Of a DNA stretch of 64,000 nt, positions 24,022 through 36,200 are shown in pieces. The notes beneath the pieces are model-generated. The model searched no databases. It was not told the DNA's origin and worked only from the letters and a program-made list of their open reading frames with translations. The DNA is from Heliocidaris tuberculata (lineage: Eukaryota > Echinodermata > Echinoidea > Camarodonta > Echinometridae). The stretch lies in contig CM046850.1 of the NCBI GenBank assembly GCA_025618425.1, forward strand, positions 8,473,749-8,537,748, read 5' to 3'. Position 1 is the stretch's first letter. Every line of letters begins with the position of its first letter. A program made the position numbers and the translations under genes.

Positions 24022-24209
24022 TCACTGAGTGGTACATTCTTCTGGGTTGTCCGTTGGCTCTTGCTTTTTTGTCTTGAACATCTCAAACATTCTCTCTTGC
24101 AATGTACCTTGGTAGGATAGCTCGCCCCTGACCCTCATCTCGCCCCTCGGCGGTGATGCCCCACCCTCCGAGGCACTGCTTGGGATCCCGGGATGCTCCG
24201 TATTGCAAT
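24022..24209 (-). CDS. CENPE: CENPE exon 34 (end, CaaX box)
   Basis: Residues 2121-2182 and TGA. Disordered Pro/Gly/Ser tail, then [18 protein letters not shown] and the final CTTQ. A C-terminal Cys with Gln at the last position is a farnesyltransferase signal; human CENP-E ends CKTQ and is farnesylated. Cys2179 would be the modified residue. Confidence 0.95.
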
Positions 24210-27200
24210 CTAGATCAGGAAAAAATAAAGAGAAATGGCAACAATGAAATTTACACCATTCAATCTTTTCATAATCTTCTTAAAAATAAAGCTGAATAGT
24301 CGTCAAATGACTGCATCATGAAAGAAATGATTATGGAGTACATACAGAGAATTGTGTATCGTGAGATTTTGGAGTCATCAAACTGATAAGAAATTTAATC
24401 CATCTCGTTGAAAATCACATAATATGAAAAGCACTGCACTTAGATATGGGTATACTGGACTATACTCACATACATGTATTACTCGTCCAAACAACTCACT
24501 AAACCTGCATTAAAAACAACTTTTAAATCAGCTTTTCTAAAAATACAGTTGAATTACCAAAAGTCAAGATTACTTATCTTTACTCAAAAAGCTCACCTGT
24601 CAGCGGATGAGAAGCTCGCGATTCCTTTGATTTTTGTTCAACAAAGCTCTTCAGTTTGTCATATCTTCCTTTCCAGTTTAAAACTTCTTGCTTTAATTTG
24701 GAGTTCCTTGCTCTGGGAAATGCAGAACAAGAACAGAAACAAGGAAAAAAAAGGATAAAATATAACAATATAATAATACACATGTATATTTCAATACATT
24801 TGGAACAATAGACCATATTCACACCCAAGTTTCATTGCAATTTCCATTCCATTAACAAAAAAAGTGTAGAAATCTATTTTGAACAAGTATTGCAAATATC
24901 TATGAAGTACCACCTTGAATTTCCTCCCTCCCCATCAATCCCTTTGTCTCCCTCTATCAACAAACTCCTTATAACTCTTCCTATCACATGATTTTTCCAT
25001 GTGTCACCCTTTTTCATAGCTGTCTACACTCTCCCAATTACATTATCTTTTGTTTTTCCCTCTCATGTTTATCCCACCAGTTGGTAGGTGTCTTCATTTA
25101 ATTCTCATCAGTTAAGCCCTTTAATGGATATTAAGTTCAAATAATGCACATTCACAGCAACTCAGTTATATTCATCGAAATACATGTATAAGTATATTCA
25201 TTTATCTCACTTCATCCGAAAACTATGTTATTAGAATATTTACCATTTACAAGTGTGATATCCACTAATATGCAAAATAAACCCCTGAGGTTGAAATATG
25301 TGTGTAAGTACATTATCTCAGGCAGTTCATCACAGGCAAGTGAGGAGTAAAAATGTTTCTTTTCTGCTCTCTGCTAGTTTGGGCCACACCTTTTTTACTC
25401 ACTATAGCTGGAGAGGCCATACTACACTAGAAATGGCAGAATAAAGCATATACCCATGCACAAGCTCACACGCAACAAAGATACGACATGATAAAAGCTT
25501 ACACTTGCTCATCCCGCTGGGTCTTGAGGGTCTCGTACTTCTTTTGCGTCAGCTTCAGGTCCTTTCCCATTGCCTCGTTTTCACAGCGCAGAGAGAAGAC
25601 GGACACATCGTACGATGCTCCCGATCCACAAATGCCAGCTTCAGGATAATTTCCTGTAGACAGAACTGCGCATGTACCGAGAATGAATAAATAAAATTTG
25701 GGGAATTTCTGGGGTGAGGGTGAGGGGATGTGACGCCACTATTTGAAATTTCAGTAGGAATACGTACATATTTCTAGTAAATTTATGCAAATCTTGATTT
25801 TTGGTCTGACTGATTTGAACTTCACTTTGATTTCTAACTGATATGACCAAAAAATGTTTAAAATTACACAATGTACTACTTTTTAAACCTTAATGATATT
25901 CTCGTTGCTCAGTCGCCTCAAAAGTTTGGCGATTGTATGCATCGCATTGTACATATCTGCAGGTGCATAGCTTAATGACCCACATAGTTTATAGACCCTA
26001 AACGATAATTACATGTACATGTTCAAATACATTGCATTAACAACTTTTATATTACTAATGTTGGCTTTAAAATATCAGGCAAGTTCTGAGATATTGCTAT
26101 CCATACCACCTCGGAAACAACAAAAAGCAATTACCCGAGTTATCTGCTGCCTTCTGGTGTTCACGTCTCAGCTCATTTCGGTACTCTCTGTTTTTCTCAT
26201 CCAGGAATTTCTTCTCACTCTCAAGGTCTCTTATTCTGAGACAAAAAGGATAAAATAAAATAAAGCTTTAACACCCACTACAGAAAGACAATAGGGAGTT
26301 TTCGAATGTGTCAATGTGAACGCTGTCCTAGATCCTCCCAGCGACAATGGACTGCTTTGTGTTGACTGCATACAAAGTAGGTGAAGCATGAAGCTAACAA
26401 TGGGTGAAGCGAGGTTCACGTTTTAGAGAAGACGGCAATACCATGTTTGACCCGTTCTCGATCTGACTAGTGGACGAGGGAGAAGCCAGTGGACGGGTGA
26501 GCCGTTCTTGCACAAAGCGCGGTATGCAGTTAACACAAAGCAGTCCATTGTAGCTGGGAGGATCTAGGACGACGTTCACATTGACACATTCGAAGAATCA
26601 CTATTCCAGAAAACTATTCTCAAATCTCTCTGACACCATTTTCATGGACACTGAGCTATGATAACTGGGTACTCCCCCCCAAAATATTTGGTATAATACT
26701 TGTACATTTAATCTTTACGGTATGCTGGGCCTCATAGTACAACAATGTAAAACCCACTGAAGGAGTGACCCTGCTTAAACAACACAAATCAAATATATGA
26801 ATGAATAAACAAATAAATAAGTGAGTGAGTAAGTACCGGTAAGTGAGTAAGTAGTGTAAGTAAACAAATAAATGAATGAATGAATGAAAGAGTAAACAAA
26901 TACACAAACAAACAAATATATAGATGTAAGTAAACAAATATATGAATGAATAAATGAATGAATGAATGAATGAATACACAAATACACAGACAAACAAATA
27001 CATGTAAGTACAAATAAGTACATGTAAGTAAACAAAAAAATGAATGAAAAAATAAATGAATGAATTAATGAATAAACAAATACACAGACAAACAAACAAA
27101 TGAATACCTGTCCTCCATCTTGAGTATTTCCCGGGTGTGCTCCATCTCTAATACGGTCAACTCTCTTTTCTTGGCTGACAGCTCAGACTCCAAAGACCGG

Positions 27201-30200
27201 GTGGTGGCATTGCCCCCCTTGGACTGATTCACTTGGGATTGGAGCTGGACCTCTAGTTCACAGATGTGCTTAGCTTGAGATTCCTAGGAGATGGGAGAGG
27301 GGGGGGGGGGGGGGAGTATGAATGATGATGATAATAAACAGGATCTCATCTACTCTAGCACAGTCTATGTACAGTTTTAGGCTCTGACTCCCAGGACCCA
27401 GGATTTCCTTGTAAATATCTTTTTATTTTTAAAGCCCTTTTTATAACCAAAGGCCTGTATTCTCGAAAGTGGCCTCAGTTAAGCCAGGCTTAAAGGGAAA
27501 GTTCACCCTGAAGATTACTTGAGTTTAAAAAATGCAGAAAAAATAAAGAAAAATATTGGCGAAGGTTTGATGAAAATCGGTCAAATAATAAAAGAGTTAT
27601 GAGTATTTAAAGTTTTGGATTCGTGACGTCACATGCGAGCAGCTGCCCATTGGTCATGTAATAAATATTCCATATATTTGCATTTTTTTTTACGTTCCAC
27701 GATAAATTTATATTGTTTCTTTTCAGAATCTAGTATTGAATAACATTTCTGGCAATATATCAAATGCACAGACGAAAATATTCTAAATTTTCTGAGAAAA
27801 CTGTATTTTATGGAATATTTATCACATTACATCATGGAGGAGCTGCTCGCATGTGACGTCACAAAATCAAAACTTCAAAAGTCCATAACTCCGTTATTCT
27901 TTAACGGATTTTGTCCAAACTTTCGCCAATATTTTTCTTTATTTTTTCTGCATTTTTTAAACTCAAGTAATCTTCGGGGTGAACTTTCCCTTTAACTGAG
28001 GCCACTGATTTATGGAAGGCCATCCGTTAATCCCTAAGTTCCATATAAATTACTATATTTGTTTTACAAAATAAAGAAACAAAATTATTTTTAGGCATGA
28101 AATGAGCACAAGAAATCAATTCTATCGTGAGGTTTTTCTATTTGCATTTGGTTCCAGAAGTAGAGGGAGTCTAGGGTGATTTTGTAGGATTAAAAGTGGG
28201 TGACATTTGGCTCTCCATAATTCAGTGGCCTAAATCTATACACTTAGGCAGGGGGCTTAAAGTTAGGCACCTTTCGAGAATACGTGCCAAAATCTTTCAG
28301 ACCTTTCCAGAGCTACATGTAGAACTAAATCATTTTCAATGGTCTCGACAGGGCATGAAGGGATTTTGACCTACCACTTTCTCTTGGGATTCCTTGACCT
28401 TGGTCTTCTCCGCCTCTAGCTCTTCTTCCAGCTCTCCGCAGACGGTGTTAGCTCTGGCCTCGGCCTCACTGACCTCCCGTATAGAGTTCAGTACTGTCTG
28501 TTTCACCTGTTTCTTCATCTTGGCGTATTGTTTCTCCAACATCTCCTAATTATCACAGAGATAAATGATTCACACACAAAAAAGAACTATAATGGATGGT
28601 AGGAACGTTAAAAAAAACTAGATGAATTCTCAACTGCGCCCAGTCGAAATTTATGGCTCCGCCCTTGCCAGATCAGAAATATATCGCAAATTCATGTTGA
28701 TTTGTTCTAAATTTTGATTGAAAAATTTGATAAAATATTTTATCACTCTAAAGAAATTAGCTAAAATACTATTGTTACTGCAATAAATACCTGAAATGAC
28801 TGCAGAGACCATTGAAGTTAAAATGTCAAACTGTGCTCAAGTTTAATATTGCAATAACAGTCTATTTACATGTATATAACATCCTCTGTGACCTTTGAAC
28901 CCATGACCCCCAAATCCAATCAAATCACTGTCACCCAATTATATACATGTGTGCCAAGTTTGAAGTTGATCCATTAAATTGTTCTTGAATTATTGTGAGA
29001 ACCATCTATATCCAGGTATATAATGACCACTGTGACCTTTGATCTTTGACCTTGCAACCCCAAAATCAACTTAGATTATCATCACTCCCATATGCATACA
29101 TGAGCCAAGTTTGAAATTGATTCGCCATATGGTTCTTAAGTTAAAACAAGAACAATCCATTTTCATATATACAATGACCTCTGTGACCCCAAAATCTAAT
29201 CAGATCATTGTCCCTCCCATATGCATAAATGAGCCAAGTTTGAAGTTGATCTGCCAAATGGTTCTTAAATTATCGTGAGAACGGATAACCCAAAAATATA
29301 ATGCCTGCAGCACCCATCTTCGGTGGGCGGAGGCATAAAAATCATATATCTTAGGAAGATTTACTCCCATTGCTTTAATTATACTACCAAGACTTTGGGG
29401 GAGGAGGGAGCTATAGGGGGAGGAGGAAGCTATAGGGTGATGTGGAAACAAACATTAATAATGTAAACATTGATTTCATATCCATTTGATACATTGAGAA
29501 ATACATGTAGGTGTGTTTTGAATGTGAATCTCAATCTTTTCACTGTACAGATTCTTAACCCCCTACAATACATTAACAGTCTAGAATATTAAATAAATCT
29601 ATGTTTTAAAAAGAATAGAAAGAGCTTTGGATAAAAAAAAACCTTGAGGACAGTAAGCTACCTTTTTGTTGAATATATCCCTCCTGTCTTCTTTTACTCT
29701 GTCGATCTCTTCAACTTTTGATTTGAGTTCTTCCTTCAATTCCTCACATAGAGCTTCAAACTGTGTCTGTTGGGATAGAAAAAGAGAAGTGTCTCTAATG
29801 ATGAGCGAAAAAAACCCCAATAATCTTTCAATTCAAATCTGAAATTTTTTAGTGCAATTGCTGAAAAACAGGAAGAAATATGAGGTAGAGAAACATTAAT
29901 CGCTAAGTGATACCGAATAACAGAATACTTTCTTCATATATTTGGCATTCTATTACAAAGAATATAAAATCTGTCTAAGCCAAACATCAGTGTTGTCATT
30001 TTCAAGAGGGGAGAGAGAATGGAAAATCTTTGATGTGTTAACCTCTCCTGTACCAGTAAAGGCCACCGCACACCTTACGATCGGTCTGCAATCCGATTTG
30101 TGAAATAAATCGCTATGGCATTAAATATTGGCATTTTAACAAATGAAATCTACCCTATCCAGGTTCTGAAAAGTAATACTAACACTAAACATAGGGTTTT

Positions 30201-33200
30201 GGTGAGCTGTCAGCTTTCTACAGGGAATAAGGGCAAAATCAGTTTCAAATCGTAGGCAGTCATACGATTTTTGTGATGTCACTACGACTCGCAGCCGATT
30301 TGGCCATTCCACCAACTAGAAAACTCTGCAAAGGCCATATTATCGATTGTACTATCTGTATGACTATTCAGACCCTCAATCAAAAATATTTGTTGTTTTT
30401 AAATGATTTGTCAAATGATATTACATTTTCTTCTGAAATCAGATCGCAGACCAATCGTAAGGTTTGCTGTGGCCTTAAGTTTTTGAAGAATTGTCCAAAA
30501 TCAACCTTGAAGTGTTACATTTTGACGTATGATTTTGACTTGTGTCACTGTTAAATAGACCATAACATGTAGTATAAACTTCAGCCTGTTTACCTGTTCC
30601 TGTATCAAGAAGAAAAACATAGCTATTTTTAGTCTCAACAAAATTGTTCAACACTCGGCTTCATGGACAGGATTGGCTGCACATGGCAGAGAAGGGCTTA
30701 ACTATATGAACATTGTATCTAGATGTCCTCAGACCTACCGATTTCTCTTTGGCCTCCTTCACCTTGGCCTGCTCAGCATCAAGCTCTTCTTGTATCTCAC
30801 CACAGATGGTATTAGTCCTCTCCTCCCAGTCGCATGCTTCCTTCATGGCTTCAATTCGAACTCTCTTCACTTCCTCTTTACGCTTCTTTACTTCTTTCTC
30901 TAATAACTCCTTTTTAATTCAAAACAGAGCAATAATTATGATAATGATTATAGTGATGATGATGATAATGATGATGATTTTATTTATTTAACCTGAAAGC
31001 AAGTGTATGCTTATAGGGATGCAACGAGGGGGACCTACAGCTTTAAGTCCTATCAGAGGGACTTGGTCATGAGGATCAATGACTTATCAAAGGGCACTAG
31101 CACATTAACTTGCTTTCAAAGCTGGGACCTCTGATTACAAGACTTCTGGGGGCGCATTTCATCAAGTGTCTTGTCAGTGATTTTTACCGACAAATTTGCT
31201 CTCAGCCAATCAGATGTAGGGATTTCAGTAGCTTATAACAGTTACTGTAAATTGTCAGTGAAAGCAATTTTCATGAAACGAGGCCCTGCTCCAACAATGA
31301 ACCCTCATGCTTCCTCATATGAAATATGGTATGAAATAGATAAATAGAGTCACGTGTGTCTCTATTATCTCATTTTGGAGTAGAATATAGAACATAGGAG
31401 GGAATAATTAGCCATTTAGTAAGTACAATTTGTGCATGTCCACTTAAAGGTCATTTGTACCAAGTACAATAAGGCAGTCTGCATTCGTCTGCAAACTGAC
31501 TCTGATCGGATCCAGGTTTGAATCTCAATCATGCTGTTCCGATGGTGATGTTAAAGGAGAGTCCCAGACATATATAATTATATTTGATTGATACACGTCT
31601 GCAAAAAAACCCCCAATTAACCCTTTCAGGACAGGAATTATTTCAGGGCTAAATTGATCACATTTTGTTCTTCAAATTGGCAACAATAATATTTTTCTTT
31701 TAGTACTACAAGATTGTAATAAGGAGTAATGTCTTCGAAAACAATATACATGGTTAAAAGAATTGGCAAAAAGTTGAAAAAGTTGCCAATTTTGATAAAA
31801 ACAATGATTTTGAACCTCTCAATGTGTTGCCAATTTAAGGATTTTAAATCTTATTCTCCTTTTTAAAATTCCTGGGATCAAACGCAATAGTGTCATGTAA
31901 CAAAAATGTACACAGTGTGTGCAGAAATTTTTGCTCTTTCTACTCATGTTTCTAGTATATTTTTCAGGGCTCTGAATCAAAAGTTATTGAGCCCAACCAC
32001 AAAATGTGGTCAATTGTCTTGAAAGGGTTAACAACAACAAAAACAACAAGCAAATATTACTGGAACACAGTACAGCCAACATGAATGGAACAGAGTAAAT
32101 TACTATCACCTCTAACTCGAGATTTTTGATTGGTTACCTGTTTTTCAACTGCATTCCTGAGAGCTTCCTCTAGTCTCTGTTTCTCTCTACCTGATTCCTC
32201 CATTGCTCTCCTCAACTCTTCACTTTCTCTCTGCAGTCTCTGTTCTGAGACTTGAAGAGATTGCACCTGCCCAATGAAATATTCAATTTATCGGTGAAAT
32301 TAGTCCACTTTCAAGAAAATTTATTCCAGTTGAAAAAAAAATTGCTTCTGACTCTATCTTTCAAGTAACCACATTGCTACTGTTCAGAAAAATCATTTGG
32401 AATAAATTGCCAAATCTTTGTATTACATGTATAAAATTCTGAGATAGTACAAAACATACAACCTTTCTTCACCCTTCATTATATGTAGTAAAGAGTTTTT
32501 GTTGCAACTCTGATTTCACAATGCCAGTATTTCTATTTAGCAATGTAAATTAGTAAATTTTCACACTCTCTGTGGATTATCATTTCACACAATGATTGGA
32601 TGATCAGACACATGCTGTTGTGATATTTGATCCTGGCTTTATTTCGTCAAATATATAGTGATAGGGTTGCAATTGAGCTTTACATTAGGTTTAGGATAAG
32701 GATTTGGTGTAATTTAAAGTTACTTCATCCCTTTTGCAGCCATAAATTTTGAACTTGTGTGACTATGCGATAAATTACAAAAAGAATTATAAGTAGAAAA
32801 CTTGTGCGGATGAGAAAAGGATTAAAATTTGCTTTTAGGTAAGAAACAACAACAATTTGGTAACACTTTATTTTTTTCAACTTGAAAAAAAAATATCATG
32901 TTATCTTTAAAATCATTTTTTGACCAATACTGGTATATGTGCTAGCGTTGACATCTGAATAGCAAACAAGACTTTTAATTTCTTACAAAGGAGTTATAGA
33001 ACTTGTGACCTTGAAATTTCATAAGCAGTATCTACAGGATGCCTACTAAACCCGTGCAAAGTTTTGCGGAATTTTGTGTAAGTCTGCAAAATAGATAAAG
33101 TACCTTGAAGTCTTGGGGTGAAGTTCTGTTGATCGTAGACATTGGCAGAAGGGCAAATTGCCTCCAAAGCATGTGTCGGAGAAGGGAAGATTGCTCTAAG

Positions 33201-36200
33201 CATGTGATTGGGAATTCATGGGCCCGTATTCAGTTCAATACTTAAGAATGAAATATGAGTAGTTTACTTAGTTTCGGCTGAGGGAAGACTGCTCTAAGCA
33301 TGTGATTGGGAATTCATGGGCCCGTATTCAGTTCAATACTTAAGAATGAAATATGAGTAGTTTACTTAGTTTCGGCTGAGGGAAGACTGCTCTAAGCATG
33401 TGATTGGGAATTCATGGGCCCGTATTCAGTTCAATACTTAAGAATGAAATATGAGTATTTTACTTAGTTTCGGCTGAGGGAAGACTGCTCTAAGCATGTG
33501 ATTGGGAATTCATGGGCCCGTATTCAGTTCAATACTTAGGAATGAAATATGAGTAGTTTACTTAGTTTTCGGCTGAGATAAAATACTTGAGCAATTTTGG
33601 TATTCAATTGAATCATTTGGCTCAGTATTTTACCCTAAGTCTAAGACAGATCCCTAGCAGACTTGAACCAATTACTTGATTGGCAGGTATGTGGCTTTCA
33701 TACATACGCAGAGCAGTATAAGCTGTGCACAAGCAAACCATATAAGCGCACATCTACTGTGACGCTCTAGTGCGCATGTTTTGGACAGGATATCTGATGT
33801 CACAATGGATATCAGTAAGTATTTTGCTTTAAAGTCGGCTTGCTTAAGAAAAGTGCTTCAATTTGATCTGAATACGAGTTAAGCCAGTTTACTTAGCCAA
33901 TCCAAATGCTAAGTAAAATGCTAACTTAATGCGCGTTTTGATTTGAATACCGCCCATGATGTCTGAACAACATCTTACCTGTTTCTCTTCTGCGTTCCTG
34001 AGAGCTTCCACTAATCTCTGCTTCTCTCTCTCCGATTCCCCCATGGCTGATCTCAACTCCTCACATACTCCCTGCCATCTGTGTTCACATTCCTTACCTA
34101 TCTGCATCTGTTACAGGAACATCATTGGACAATGTTAAGTTCTGGTAGGTAGAGGATAATAATTTGTGAGCTTTCTCATTTTTGTTATGCCCGTGTGGAA
34201 GAATATCATAAAAGTAATATCCTATGACAAAGATTTCTCTAGAAGTGCTCTCACATTTCAAATATGACTAGAAATACTTACCAAATTCTGATGCCAAAGC
34301 TTTGTGCAGTCCAATAAACCCATATCTGTGTGTAGAGTTTTTCACTGTAATTTTCAGCAAGATTGAGTTAATTTCTTATCATTTCAACGATTCCAAAACC
34401 TCAAAATACTCCAAACATTCTTATGTATTAAACATAATCAATGACTTAACAACAATTTCTTTCACAATCACATGACCAGTTGTCAATTTTTTTACCTTTT
34501 ATGTCACAAATCAAGTGAAAAAAATAGACAATGTTTGGATAAAGAAACTAGAAGAGTTCACACACGATTATTATTCAAATGAGAAATATAATTATCTTGG
34601 AAACATGTGCTTAGTCCATTGAGTCCTCACTCTTGTAACATAGTTCAAACAAATATTATCTTTCACAGATTTGCCAAAAGTGTAAAAAGAAGAGAAAAAG
34701 TTCAAACCTTTGCTTCCTTGCTCTCTTCCTCCAGCTGTTGAAGAAGATTATGCAACCGTTTGATTTCATGGTGAGATTGGGCCTGAGAAAATCATCAAAA
34801 GAGAGAAGAACTTTAAAATTCTGTACATATAAAAGGTTAAGGGCCAAGTCCATCCTGGCATAAAATAATGTGGAATTGATCGAAGCAGAAAAATGAAAAG
34901 AAAGCAATCAGCGAAAGTGTGAGGAAATCTGATAAAGTATAAGAGTTATTTGAATTTGGGATCAATCAAACACAAATTGGCAACTGTGATTACAGTGTGA
35001 TTAAATCAAAATTTGATTACACCTGTGAGCAGCTTTCCATGTGTTTTGTACTAGAAAACTTACGAATTATCCAAAGAAAATATTTACCCATATATTACTA
35101 GTATTGGAAACATGTTTTACACACCCCCACAATAGAATATATACCGTATAAGCCAATAATTTTGCGTACAGGGAGACAGATATTCTTGCGAATTGCTGTT
35201 TTCAGAACATTAATACTCCTGGCTACTTTAATACAATACATGTTTGCACATGCACTGTAAGCTAATTATTGTGTGTTTGCTGAAAATCGTGACACTACAA
35301 CAATTCACGAAATAAAACCCTTGCAAACGTGAAAGTTTATACAGTATCAATTCCTTCACCAGGGCTCGAACCTATGACCTTTGTATCTTAGAGTCCACTG
35401 TTCAAACCACTGGTCCAAGACACCTATCTGACATCCAAGCAATGCTTTACCTCCTGTTTAACTGCTTCTTCGTTCTCCAGCTTCATAAACTCTTGAAGTT
35501 TTTCTACCTCATCTTCTTTCTGAGCAAGCAGATTTCTTGCTGAATCAAGTTCCACCATCCTATAACAAAGAAATAAAGAGGTAGATTCAATATTAAAGCT
35601 GTATCCCTCAGTGGACAATGCAATTTAGTGAATCGATTGCGACATATTCAGCGGCAACTCTACCATTCGCCAGTGCACCAAAATATCACTAAATTCTGTT
35701 TTTCTCCTAAGCGCCTTTACCCTCAGGGCAGTACTCGAAATATATTTTTAACCCAGTGTATTTTAAATAATCTCACTTTATTACACAACAAAGATCAATC
35801 TGAAAGGGGCTTTATGCATACATAAATGAATCAAGAAACTCACAGTTCCTCCAACTGTTGCTCTTTCTGGGATGAAACCATTTCTCTTTCTTCCGCCAGT
35901 TTTGATTCCATCACTTCCATCTCTTCTTTCAGGAGACGGGTCTCAGAGACAGAGTCACCAAGCTCTAATTCCGCCTTGGTCAAGGCTGCAACAAGTCTCG
36001 TCCTCTCCTTCTCAAGATTATCCAGCTCGGCTGTGATTCTCTCCTTTGAAAGAGAATGATATTGATATGCATGTGTTTGGTAAAAGGGAAAAAACTATAC
36101 ACCATATCAAGTTTTCTTCTCTCCTCCAGATTTCTCAACTTAACTGAAACTTTCGCCTTCAAAAAAAAATTCACCTTGAGTATTATTTCAGATTATTTGG

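Noticed and set aside
23767..24086. Overlapping Lys/Ser-rich minus-strand frames just after the CENPE stop
   Set aside because: They overlap the last exon in other frames and then run into A/G-rich repeat-like 3' flank; no independent gene is supported.
26656..27099. Minus-strand frames rich in Phe, Ile, Tyr and Cys, looking like a membrane protein
   Set aside because: A tetranucleotide microsatellite read in three frames; it lies in an intron next to exon 30.
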